From Marchantia polymorpha subsp. ruderalis (Eukaryota > Streptophyta > Marchantiopsida > Marchantiales > Marchantiaceae), in the NCBI GenBank assembly GCA_037833965.1, contig AP031358.1, positions 8,068,001-8,132,000 on the forward strand: a stretch of DNA of 64,000 bases. Direction: 5' to 3'. Under the pieces are notes generated by a model. That model was not told the DNA's origin and searched no databases. It worked only from the letters and a program-made list of their open reading frames with translations. The position numbers and the translations under genes are program-made. Of the stretch, positions 36,401 through 46,890 are shown one piece after another (within the stretch, counting starts at the first letter, position 1; the number at the start of each line of letters is the position of its first letter).

Positions 36401-38254
36401 GTGGAGTACGAACTCATTTTCAAGGATGAAGCTGCAAAGACGGCGTTCGAAGTTCTCAAGAAGGCGTTGGTGACGGCTCCAATTTTGGCGAAACCGGATT
36501 GGGGTAAACCTTTCATTCTCTACACAGATGCATCAAATATTGCTGTAGGATGCACCTTGAGTCAATTAGATGATGAAAAGCATGATCATCCAATTGCCTA
36601 TGCTAGTAGACAAATGGTTCAAGCGGAGAAGAACTACTCAGTGACAGAGAGAGAGGCCTTAGCTGTAATCTTCTCACTTAAGAAGTTTCGACATTATTTG
36701 TTGGGTGGGAGATTCACTATAGTGACTGATCATAAGGCTTTGAAATACATTTTCAACAAGCCTAATGCTGAAGGGAGAATAGCTAGATGGAAACTACTAC
36801 TAGCAGAGTTTGATTATACCATTGAGGATAGACCTGGAAAGAAGCATGCTAATGCGGATTTGATGTCGAGAGCATATGATGATGGAGGAGATCAGTCAGT
36901 AGATGACACCTTTCCGGATGAGGACTTGCTAGTCATGGACACGGTGACAACAGTACCGGAGGAGTACAAGGAAATTTGAGATTTCATCTCTAGAGGAGAG
37001 TTTCCTCAAGGAATGCATCAAAGGGAGAAAAATGCATTAGTGAAGAGATGTCAACCTTATATGATCATGGAGAAGGTACTTTTTCATCAAGGAGCTGACG
37101 GACTTCTACGAAGGGCGGTTGGGAGAGGAGAGGCACTACAACTCATGAAGGAGTTTCATGATGGTGCAGTATGTGGAGGACATTTTGCGGGGAAGGTAAC
37201 TGCCTTCAAAATTCTTGATGCTGGTTATCATTGGAAGGGTATTTTTAAGGATTGTGTGGAATATTGCAAAAGTTGTGATGTGTGTCAAGCTTTTGCTAAA
37301 AAGTCCATGAAAACCCCTCCTATGATTTCTGTACCAGTGTTAGGTCCTTTTGAAAAGTGGGGAATAGATTTTGTAGGTCCTTTGAATCTTACTCCTCGAG
37401 GGAATAAGTTCATTGTGATAGCTACAGATTATCTTACGAAGTGGGTAGAGGCAAGACCACTTAAATCTACTAATGAGAAGGAGGTTGGTAGATTTTTATA
37501 TGAGAGAATCATTACTCGATTTGGTTGTCCATTAGAGTTAGTATCAGATAGAGGAGGAGAATTTGTGGGAAGTATGATTCAAGCCATGTTGGAGCACTTT
37601 TCCATCAAGGCTCGAGTGACCACTTCCTACAAACCTAACGCTAATGGGTTGGCGGAGCGGACCAACTACACTTTGTGTATGATGTTGGCCAAGGATGCAG
37701 ACATGGACGGGAGTAAACACAATTGGGACAAGAGGCTCCATGCTATCTTATGGGAGTATCGCACAACATGGAAGACATCTACTGGATACTCACCTTTTCG
37801 GATGGTGTATGGAGTTGAGTCAAAACTTCCCATACAGTTTGACTTGACAACATTCACAACAATCCAGCAAAGGTTGAAGAAATCAAATGGAGCAGAAGCC
37901 ATCAAGTCTCGCCAACAACAATTGATGGAGTTGGAGGAAGCTCGAGCACTAGCCATGGTACGAGTGGAGCGGGCTCAACACTTGCAGAAGAAGTATCACG
38001 ACAAACGAAGTGGAAACCAGAACTTGAAGCCGTTCAAGGAAGGTGATTGGGTGATGCTCTTTGATGCAATTAGATACAAGAGAGCTAGGAAAAAGTTTCT
38101 TCCTAAGTATTTTGGACCTTTCATAGTTGAGAAGGTGTGGGGAAATTTCACTTATGACATCAAGGAGTTAGGAGGACGTCACTTCGATCGAGTCAACCAC
38201 GACAAGTTGAAGTTATTCCATCGAAGATCAGATTCTTTCACTCCGAGGGCGTAG
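33488..38254 (+). CDS. gag-pol polyprotein of the young element, with two in-frame TGA codons
   Basis: One frame runs from ATG 33,488 to a stop at 38,252-38,254, about 1,588 codons, but TGA occurs at 35,777-35,779 and 36,977-36,979. In order: gag (KWYKEYKREHSEDDTWETL region), zinc knuckle CFSCGGPHFQRNC (about 34,287-34,325), protease with VLVDGGSAVNAM (about 34,883-34,918), RT (first TGA sits just before VDYKKLNA; FIDDF at about 36,074-36,088), RNase H (ILYTDASN at about 36,517; the second TGA follows this domain), integrase zinc finger with CKSCDVC (about 37,270-37,290), catalytic parts IDFVGPL, VSDRGGEF and AERTN, and a C-terminal tail without chromodomain. Copies RNA into DNA and inserts it. 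The stops would leave this copy dependent on others unless they are read through. Confidence 0.9.
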
Positions 38255-38261
38255 TGAAATC

Positions 38262-38277
38262 TTAGTCCGGGGGTAAA
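38262..38277 (+). promoter_or_regulatory. Purine-rich tract before the 3' LTR
   Basis: tagtccgggggtaaa directly precedes the 3' LTR and is the likely plus-strand primer site. Confidence 0.5.
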
Positions 38278-39135
38278 TGTAAGACCGGGTGTTGCACATA
38301 TGTACTAAGTCTTAGAAGTGGTCAAGGGAATAAGGATGATTAGCCAAGGCATAGCTAAGACTAGCTAGTTATGACTAAACTAGTTAGTTATAACTAAGTT
38401 TATCTAGTCATGACTAAGTTTAGCTACAATGTCTATAGTTGGCGGAATAATTAGCGGAGTTCTAGAAGAATGGAGTGAGCACTTCTATTTTGTCCTTTAC
38501 AAGGAGTGAGCACTTCTATTTTGTCTTATACAAAAGTTCTAGATTCCAAGGGATTAGATATTTGACTAGAAGCTTGGATTTGATTGGTTTGACTAAATGT
38601 ATGAAAGATGATTGGCTAGACTAAGTCTAATGTTGACTTAGTGGCTAGGAAGCTTGTAGAAGTTTAAAAGCTTCCAATGGCATGTCGCCACCTCAACCTT
38701 GGATTCCGGAAGCTTCTAGAAGGTTTAGGTAGGCCAATGGCATGTTGCCACGTAGAGAAGGTTAGTCAAACTTACCTAGGTAAAAGTAAGTTAGGAGAAA
38801 TTACCACATGTTACTATGGTAACTTCTCAAGTAGTATAAATAGAGAGGTAGAGTAGCACCTCTCAAGCAAGTTTGGAGAGTCATGTGTGAGGACTTGTTT
38901 CAGTAATGAAGGAGTGAAGTTTTTGAGTATCTTGGAGTATCGACGTGTGTTTGCATTTATGTGAAGAGGGTGATGTGAGGAGAGTTGTGTGTGAGTTGGA
39001 GTGATACATGAGAGTTTGTAAGAGAAGGTGTTTGGGACATGAGTGAGAGTATGAATCTTAGTCTTCTAGAACCATGATGCGCTACCACAAAGCCATCAGA
39101 GGTAAACCTGAGTGAGAGTCAGCCCGGAGGTTGCA
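38278..39135 (+). repeat. 3' LTR of the young element
   Basis: Same 858 bases as 31,288-32,145; I found no difference on line-by-line comparison. Its TATA box is at 38,835-38,842. Confidence 0.95.
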
Positions 39136-40618
39136 GTGCAGAATTGGAAGAGACCTGCGGAGGACTTTGTACCTCTAATGAGAATGCCCAAAAGGTAACA
39201 GTGGATTTGATGTCGAGGGTGGAGAAATCCAGAGAAGCTTACGATGCAGCAGTCAAAAGGGCGGAGCGATTGATCACGACAGCGGAGAAGCGAGAGAAGA
39301 AGCATATGGAAGACCTTGCTGCATTGGAAGTCCGAAGAGCCGAAGAAGCTCGCATCGCCGAAGAACTTCGGGGCAAGCTCACAGGTACGAAGACGGCGGA
39401 GGAAGATCTTCGTAGGCAAATTTCAGAGATTGATTTGAAGTGTGAAACTGAATTTCGACGTGCGGAGGAGCTATCAGCAAGTCCGTCGGCGGGAAATCAG
39501 AAGCATGAAGACGAGTTGAAGGATTGGGCCAAGAAATTGGCAGAGTACGAATCGGCCAAGTCTTCGGAGGTCGAATGTAGATTAAAGGTTGAATCTGACT
39601 GTCGACGGTTACTGGAGCAGTTAGGGAAGTCGGAGATGAGATCGGAAGAGTCGCAGAGGAGAATGCAAAAGGCAGAGGATGCCTATCGTCAACTACGGGA
39701 GGATTCAACCGACGTGTTGAGATTGCGGTTAGAGAAGTGCCTGAACGGGTTCGCGATGTGGGGATTGGATTCGGTGAAGTGGTTGAAACTAGATCTGCTC
39801 AAGCGACGGCTGATGAGCGCGAAGTCCAACGGATCCGCAGGACACAAACAGATTGTAGAGTTAGTTTATTCATTTTCAGAGGAATTGAATGAGGCGCGCC
39901 AGAATGTAGAAGTTGAGATTGTAAACGTGTTGCGTAGATTAGGATTAGAGAGTAGTTCAGACGATGCTGTAACCGTTACATCGGACGGCACAGCCCTTGA
40001 GGCCGATTCGCCTCAGGCGGTTGATATCCCAGAGTTGCCATTGTGAATAAGAGGCCCAAGGCTCTTTCCCTGGGGGGCTTTTCTGTCAATTGACTTGTCT
40101 CAACTGTCATTGTGTCTTCGCTGTGTGTCCCTGTGCTGGTGTGTGATCCAGACATCGAGCACGGCGCGCTCCTGTTTGTCGAAGTTACCGAGATAGGAGT
40201 TGTGAATATTCAGCCTAGATGTCTTGGGTAGCCTGGGGTTACCACGGGATTTAAACAAGTTCGGGTCTGTGTATTCGGGTCAATGTGTTGAGATGTATGC
40301 AGTGGTGGGAAGTTTTCCCCCTGAAATATAAGTGTGAGATCGCTTGCGATTCTTGCAGGTTGTGTTTGAAAAAGTTTCAAGTTGTGAGTACGGTTTTGCA
40401 CTACCTTCTGAGTCTTCGGCTCTAGTTGAGTAGTGTGTTCTGGGAGTAGCATTGGCCTAAGAAGTAAAACTTCGTAATAGAATGTTATCTTGTGACAAAT
40501 CGTGACTTTTGTGTTTGTTTCTGTCCTCGTGGGATCGGATCTATACCATTATGCTCCATTTTGATATTTCTCTGTTATTACAAGAATTAAATCTCAGAAT
40601 AGGAATTTATTCCTCTTT

Positions 40619-43510
40619 GTGATGGGTACAACATCCAATTCTAAAGATAATGTATGCTTCCTTGGACTTATAAGAGATATTGGGTCCACGGACAAACTTT
40701 ACATCCCGGAGTCCTTGAACGACATTTTTTTGGAGTATAAAGATGTTTTTCCAGATGATCTACCTGCAGGATTACCATCAAAAAGGCGAGTAGATTACAA
40801 GATTGAGGTGATACCTAGAAGTACACCAACTTGCAAAGCTCCATATTGTTTGACTCCAAGCAAATTGGAAGAATGCAAAGCTCAATTGAAGAAGATGTTG
40901 AGGAAGTGATTCATTCAACAACATGTTTCACCTTATGTAGCTCCAGTGCTCTTTGTGAAGAAAAAGGATGGATCCATGAGACTATACATCAATTATCGCG
41001 GGTTGAATCAGCAAACGGTGAAAAACAAATTTCCATGGATGATTTGTTTGATCAACTTCAAAAAACAAAGTATTTCACCAAGCTAGATTTGAGAAGCGGC
41101 TACAATCAAATTTGAATTGCAGATGAAGATGTCCACAAGACAGCTTTCCGTACTAGGTATGTACACTTTGAGTATCTAGTGATGCCTTTTGATCTCACTG
41201 ATGTACCAGCTACATTCATGGTATTGATGAACGATATCTTTCGCCGTTATCTAGATTAATCTATCATTGTTTTTCTAGATGATATATTGGTGTATAGCAA
41301 AACTTTGAGTGATTATAGAAGTCATTTATGAGAGGTACTTCAAGTTTAGAGAGACAATCAATTGTATGCCAAAGCTTCAAAATGTGAATTTGGCAAGTCA
41401 GAAGTAAATTACTTGGGTCATAGAGTTACAACTGCAAAAATCCAAGTGATGAGTGAGAAGATAGATGCCATTCAGAAATGGACAGCACTTGAGGATCAAA
41501 CTCACTGAAGAGTTTTCTAGTACTCATTGGATTCTATTGTAGATTTATGAAAGGTTTTGCTTTCCTAGCTCAGGCCTTGACTTCCATGTTAGGGAAAAGT
41601 CAAAAATGGAGATGGGGAACAGTTCAAGAAATAGCTTTTCAAGCATTGAAATATGCTTTGTTACACACACCTATTCTCAAGTGGTATGATCCTAATCGTT
41701 CTATCAAGTTGGCTACTGACGCATCAGGTACAACAATAGGTGGTATATTTCAACAAGAATGGAAGGATGAATGACATCCAAATGTTTTCCGTTCTCAAAA
41801 GTTGATGGTGGCGGAACAAAATTATTGCACGACAAAACAAGAGGAGTTAGCTATTGTGTTGGCAACTAAACATTGAAAGCATTACTTGGGTGATAAGGGA
41901 TTTGTGGTAGAGACCGATCTTAAAGCCTTGGTTTATTTGAAAATTCAAGAGATCTGTGCAAATGACAAATTCGATAGGCAGAGTGGCGTCAACGCTTCAA
42001 CATGAAGATTGTGTATGTGGAAGGGAAAAAGCAACTTGCAGATGCTCTCAAACGCATGCCTTGTTTGAATCATGTTGTAGAAGTGAAAATTTAGGCTAAT
42101 TGACGGAGTAGGATGACACAAGCCACAAATGAGTATGAAGAGATCACTTGGGCATTACAAACTGAAAAGGTAGAGAAATCTCGAGGTTTGACGTTCTACA
42201 ATAAGTGTATATGAATTCCAAAACATCAAGATTTGCGCACAATGATTTTGGCCGAAAGTCATGACATAGCCATTGCAGGTCATGTGAGAGTGGAGAAAAC
42301 CGTGGAGAGTATACAACGAGTGTACTATTGGCCCAAAGTACGTCAAGATGTGGAGTCTTATGTTCAAAGTTGTGTTGCTTGTCAACAAAACAAGACAAGT
42401 AATAAAAAACCAACGGGTTTATTACAGCCTCTTACTATTTCCGAACAACGGTGGGAACATCTCACCATGAATCTTGTATGTGAGTTACCAAAGACTTTGT
42501 TAAAAATTGATTCAGTGGTGGTTTTTGTGGATAAATTGAGCAAGATGATTCACATCCGGCCAACCACAAAAACAGTAAGACTTCCACAACTAACTCAATT
42601 GTATCTAGATGCAATTTTGATGAATCATGGCTTAAGCAAAGTGTTAAGCACAAAAAGATATACTCACTTCATTAGTTTATTTTGGAAAATTTTGTTTAGT
42701 TTTTTCAAAACAAAATTAGCAATGTCAACGGCCTATCATACTCAAACTGACGGACAAATGGAAAGGGCAAATAGAACCATAAAGTATATGCTACAAGCAT
42801 TCACATTAGAAGAGCAAGAGCAGTGTGACAACCTTTTGCCACTTGTGGAATTTGCATATTACAATTCTGTTAATGCATCCACAAAAGTGTATTTATTTTT
42901 TTATGAATGGAGCTCATCCTATAACTCCTTCAAGTTTGATGAGACTTCCCAAAGAGAGTAGTTTTTGACCAAAGTTGCATCAGTCAACGAATTTGTGGAG
43001 CGTATTCACCGAGGACTACATAAGGCCAAGAAGAAGTTGGTTATAGCTCAAAATCGGCAAAAGCAGCATGTCGATGCTCATCGTAGAGAAGTGGTTTTTG
43101 AGGTAGGAGATTATGTTTGGTTATCTACAACAAATTAGTCTCTTGTAGTAACATCAAAATTAAACCATATGTTCATTGGTTCATTTTTGGTTTTGAAGCG
43201 TGTTGATGAAGTGTCATACAAGTTGGAACTTCCGTCACGTATGAAAATACATCCAATATTTCATGTGTCACGATTGCAAAAACATGTACCACGACCAAAA
43301 CAATTCACCAACCAACTAGCATCAACTCCTCTTCCAACCTTGATCGCAGATCATGAGGAGTTTGAGGTAGAAAAGATACTCAAGAAATGTATTCGAGGTC
43401 ATAAATATCCCAAAGTAAAGTATTTGATTCAATGAAAAGGCTATCCATTGTATGAATCAACTTGAGAACCAGCTAAAATTTTAGCAAATGCACCTTTGAT
43501 AATTCAAAAG
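40619..43510 (+). pseudogene. Chromovirus reverse transcriptase, RNase H, integrase and chromodomain, decayed
   Basis: From 40,619 the frame gives YKDVFPDDLPAGLP, the usual start of the RT domain. [14 protein letters not shown] and FLDDILVYSK (about 41,272-41,300) are RT motifs. RNase H gives LATDASGTTIGGIFQQ near 41,710. Integrase starts near 42,230 with the zinc pair CVACQQNK (about 42,373) and continues to YHTQTDGQMERANRTIKYM (about 42,735). A chromodomain closes it (EFEVEKILKKCIRGHKYPKVKYLIQ, 43,360-43,432), with two tryptophans turned to TGA at 43,433 and 43,463. Frame-by-frame reading needs many stops to be passed. Confidence 0.88.
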
Positions 43511-43558
43511 TTTGAGGTATGTGCAACAAGGATGTTGCATCTTAAAAGGAACGAGGTT

Positions 43559-43925
43559 TGTAACCATCTTTAATTATTTAGAAGTAAAGTAGAGGTTACT
43601 CTAAATGTTGATATAGATACTTTAGCGTGCATTAGTCATAGCTGCCACATCAACGATCCGCTTGCTTAGTAGCTAGAGAATGGATGTGTTAGTTGACAGT
43701 GTCACGTCAGCAATCCGTGTGCTTGTAGTTAAGGATTGAGTGTGTTTGTTGGGAGCGCCACGTTATCCCTCCACTATGTGCGGGATGGATGGTGGAAATA
43801 AGATCTTATTTCCTTGTACTTGTTGGTGAGAGCTATATAACGGAGAGGAGAACCATTGTTGATATCTCTCATCTTCAGAGTTTACATTTCTATCTTCGAG
43901 TGAAATTCTCTCTAAACCCTAGTGT
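43559..43925 (+). repeat. 3' LTR of the chromovirus
   Basis: Aligns with 26,392-26,742, with substitutions and a segment near 43,720-43,760 that differs by indel. Both carry the TATA box and the gagaggagaacc block. Divergence shows an old insertion. Confidence 0.82.
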
Positions 43926-43935
43926 TATAGGCGTT

Positions 43936-44895
43936 TAGATTTATTTATGATCATCAAGCTAAAGCTTGGCAGTATACATTTTACTACATGCGTCTGCTTC
44001 ACAAGTACAACAAAATTGCCAAGTACCGCAATTGCATCTTCTATATACTTCAAGACAACTGTTACTCTCACGTTGATGCGTCCATCAGGGTCAACAAAAT
44101 CTTTCTTCAGATTTGAAAACATGTGTATTATTTTTTCTCCTCCCAATGCTATCAGCGAATGTCAACCTCTTGATCAAAGTATCATTTGATATTTCTCAAA
44201 GCTCATTTTTGTCGTGCTCAACTGTATCATTTAATGTTAGAGTATGAGATGTGGCATGCGAGTGAACGGGCATCATATACTCAATTTTCGATCAACGATC
44301 ATATCCATCTATGCAATATACTTGGTTGGATGAAATTTGCATCGATGATATAGAGGAAAATACTATTTGAAGGTGTTTTATTAAAGCCAACTGTGTAACT
44401 CTTGTGTCCAACGTAATTTTGAATCAAGATATCAATAGATATAGTACCAGCTCAAATCAGTCCTTGGATGATTTGATGAAAACTCTTCAAGAAATTCGAC
44501 TCAATGATTCTTTTTCAGTGTCCTTGGGTCTTGATGACTCAAATATAGAAGTAGTTGCCGAAGAGCTTATTGACCTCGATGTTCTTCATGCTACTTGCGA
44601 TGATTATGCTAACAATGTTAGCATTGTCAACTCGGTTTTAGAGCAACATCATCTCTTGCACAATGATAGTACTTCGAATGAAGATGATTTTGGTAAGATT
44701 CCGCCTTTGGTGACAGTCGAATAGGCAAATTGAACGATCACTAATTTGATCAATTTTTTTTCTATCAAATTGTTTTTATTGACAGAATTGCAGAGTAAGT
44801 TGCTTTGCAATCTCCAAAGAGCTCGTCGTGCTTTGATACATCAACAAAAGATTGAAAAATTTAGACAGCTGAGACAATCGACAATCAGATTGTAA
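43936..44895 (+). pseudogene. Tigger-like transposase, C-terminal fragment
   Basis: The frame resumes after the chromovirus. It contains LQDNCYSH at about 44,037-44,060, matching the second catalytic aspartate block (LDNCPSH-like), then after a frameshift SPPNAISECQPLDQSII at about 44,135-44,187, matching the conserved LPPN-TS-xQPLDQG-I block of DDE_1 transposases. From 44,404 an open stretch of about 106 codons continues the C-terminal tail. Several stops and frame changes show decay. Confidence 0.85.
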
Positions 44896-46045
44896 ATAAT
44901 ATTTATGTGATTCGATAGTTTTTGAATTGAATTTCATCACATCCGACATTCAATTAATATTTTTCTAAATTCTCTATATTTTCAATGTCCAATTGAATGA
45001 AATAAGATCTCTGTCTCTGCGTTCAAGGGGAATGAGTTAGCAATTTGTTGTAAGAAATTTCATTTGATTTATTCATTACGCATATCTAATTTTCTCTATT
45101 TTGAATTTAGAACACGGTTGTACTCTTGTGCGGTGCATGTGTAGTCAGGGTTCATAAAGTTTTAGGCAGATTTCTATTTTTTCTCTTTTGAGTTTAACAC
45201 ATGATTATGGTCGTGTGTGTTGATTGTTGGATGCTTGTTAGGGGATTTCTATCTATCTTCATCAAGAGCATTCCTCCTAATTATATTTGTAATCGGCCTC
45301 GTCACTTGTTTTAAGTACAAAGTGGTTCATGTGTTTATTACAAGTGCATTGTATTACGAGTTCAAAAGATACCCGTCCAATTTTTTATAGCCTTTCACAG
45401 ACAACAAAGATCTTTAAATTACCACATCAGCTTTGGATGCATGTCGTTCATTCGGTATGGAGTATAATGGAGATAGTGCGTGTTGATCATATGGACTTTG
45501 CAAACATTCTGTAAGCTTAGATAGAATAAATTCATACATTTTCAAGGCACCACTTATGATGTGAGAGCGTAATAGCAATCTCTCATTGATATAGTCTATT
45601 GCGAATTGCTCAAAATCTACACAAATATCATTCTCATAAGGATGTATATCGTAAGACACTTCTTCTTCCTTCAGCTCTTGAATGCCATATCAAAAACTTT
45701 GTCTAGATCATTTTACTCTTCGCCCACATCACTCGATCCGTGACACAAATTCAAGGACTGAGAAGACTGTAAGCACTTCACAAGTGTATGCGTTCATTTC
45801 ATGCGAGAATTTGACTCTTAGATGTAGGGATAGGTCAGTCATCAATTTCTGAACTTAGACTTTTGACTTTGAATAGAGACTTTTGGCAATTATGATAGCT
45901 ATTAAAGCTCAACACAGTCACTATTGAAAAATCTAATGACATTATTAATAATAGTGACGTAATGTTATTATTGGATAGATTACCCGTTAGAAACTAATGG
46001 TTATCCATTTTCATGTCACAAATGAGAGGATGTCATTCACACGAG

Positions 46046-46072
46046 GTGACACTATTGGAAAGTTTAACTCTG
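46046..46072 (-). repeat. Right terminal inverted repeat of the Tigger-like element
   Basis: Ends in gtttaactctg directly before TA at 46,073-46,074. Confidence 0.85.
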
Positions 46073-46074
46073 TA

Positions 46075-46890
46075 TTCGAAAATGTCATTCACAAGAGGCC
46101 AGGTACACGGTATGGGAATTACTTGATGGAACCCCCTGAAAACTCAAAACACACTTGATGGAGACCCAATAGGTTTCAATTTACCCGATGATGGGACCCC
46201 ATTGACCGCCTCGAATTCCGCAATTATGAGATATTACTTGATGGGACCCCATCAAAACTTAAATTGCTTGTTGTTCCCATCAAGTTTCAATTTACCCCAC
46301 CTTCGGTCCAAGTCACAATGTTCTAGTATGAACAGATGGTGTAATGCATGAGTCACACTTTTTGTTAAGTTCGGCATGTGATACTTCGTTTTTGCCTTTC
46401 GTATCGCTGCGTAGAGTATGGCCCTACTGAACCACCTTCTATCATCCGTAGAGCGCATCTCGATAAAATATCTTGGGAAGAATGGGATGGTAGGATGGGG
46501 ACGATGGAAAAATAGCTCGGCTTGCTGTTGGCGTCATGAGGAGGAGGGTTCAGTTTTTTGCTTGCTCGATCGCGGTGATCGAAGGCTGCCTCCAAGTTCT
46601 TCATGCCTAAGTGCTGAATTGCAGAAATCTATGATTTTGGAGAGGTGGGCAATCTGATCTCTCTGTTTCCCTTAACGAAACAGAAGCGAAGAGCCTCATA
46701 TGTACGAGGAAGGATAGGTGTTCAAAACCACCTGTGTCAAATTTACCTATCGATGGGGCTAGCTGTCTAGATCAATTGCAATGCAATTTTTCCTCTCTAT
46801 GGACGGTGACCACAAGATGAATCAGAGCGGACGAGTTGCGTCAAGGAGGCTCATCGGGGCACATGTCATCTACATGTCTGGAGTCAATTG
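46075..46890. other. Gene-free DNA with ccatcaa/gggacccc imperfect repeats
   Basis: Between 46,110 and 46,300 the words acttgatgg, gggacccc(at), and tttcaatttaccc recur four or five times in varied order, an old degenerate tandem repeat. A similar ggtaccattgggtaaac block lies near 20,250-20,330. The remainder may contain the promoter of the carbonic anhydrase relic; no clear TATA box. Confidence 0.4.

Larger units (their letters stand above)
31288..39135 (+). mobile_element. Young Athila/Tat-type Ty3/gypsy retrotransposon
   Basis: A complete 7,848-base element with two 858-base LTRs that I read as identical, a primer site, an extra ORF, gag-pol and a purine-rich tract before the 3' LTR. gtgc on both sides (31,284-31,287 and 39,136-39,139) is a 4-base target duplication; removing one copy and the element rejoins the coiled-coil frame of unit B exactly. 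The RT core FIDDFCVYG and the lack of a chromodomain place it in the Athila/Tat/Ogre clade rather than the chromoviruses. Identical LTRs mean a very recent insertion. Confidence 0.93.
29616..40046 (+). pseudogene. Large coiled-coil protein of an unnamed repeat family, interrupted
   Basis: Three parts belong together. Part 1, 29,616-about 30,200, starts MVPKKSEKVRK and contains EHWTKVMGPCAG and HILRPARTTYVTAWQVGFF, ending NHLNPF. A one-base loss near 30,200 shifts to part 2, 30,203-31,287 (HFYQGMRLLTREEEKRF...), which has a TGA at 31,169-31,171. The young retrotransposon then splits it, and part 3 resumes in the same frame at 39,140-40,046 (AELEETCGGLC...). Parts 2 and 3 are rich in E, K, R and A in heptad-like order, a long coiled coil. 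The full length would be about 860 residues. From memory it resembles hypothetical proteins repeated many times in liverwort genomes; function unknown. It is not a reverse transcriptase or a recognised transposase. Confidence 0.65.
29230..40610 (+). mobile_element. Unit B: inserted segment carrying a coiled-coil repeat-family gene
   Basis: The chromovirus coding region stops near 29,226 and resumes at 40,619, so the DNA between was inserted. Without the young retrotransposon (31,288-39,139) the insert is about 3.5 kb. It carries a GC-rich leader (29,320-29,615), one long gene and a 3' region (40,047-40,600). I could not find terminal repeats or a target duplication by eye, so the type of mobility and exact limits are unknown. 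Confidence 0.6.
26392..43925 (+). mobile_element. Decayed chromovirus (Ty3/gypsy with chromodomain)
   Basis: LTR, primer site, gag with zinc knuckle, protease, reverse transcriptase, RNase H, integrase, chromodomain and LTR appear in Ty3/gypsy order on the plus strand. The element is interrupted between about 29.23 and 40.61 kb by unit B and the young element. The coding region is full of stops, most explained by C-to-T or G-to-A changes (TGG to TGA, CGA to TGA, CAA to TAA). The right boundary is uncertain by about 15 bases. The left flank ends ggtgt; agtgt near 43,921 may be its altered target duplication. Confidence 0.88.
25247..46072 (+). mobile_element. Tigger/pogo-like DNA transposon, split by nested elements
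   Basis: The ends are inverted: CAAAGTTAAACCTAACAATA at 25,247 and, reversed, CAGAGTTAAACTTTCCAATA at 46,072. Each is flanked by TA (25,245-25,246 and 46,073-46,074), the target duplication of Tc1/mariner/pogo elements. Plus-strand transposase fragments lie inside both ends, interrupted at 26,391 by a retrotransposon. Without the inserts the element would be about 3.3 kb. All coding parts carry stops and frameshifts. A minus-strand frame of 81 codons at 45,414-45,659 inside the right arm is unexplained. Confidence 0.85.

Noticed and set aside
35777..36979. Programmed stop-codon readthrough in the young element
   Set aside because: The bases after each TGA (GTA, GAT) do not match known strong readthrough contexts, and the stops are not at the gag-pol border; kept only as an option in findings.
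45414..45659. 81-codon minus-strand frame as a gene
   Set aside because: It reads like protein in part but no family was recognised, and it lies in the decayed right arm of the DNA transposon.
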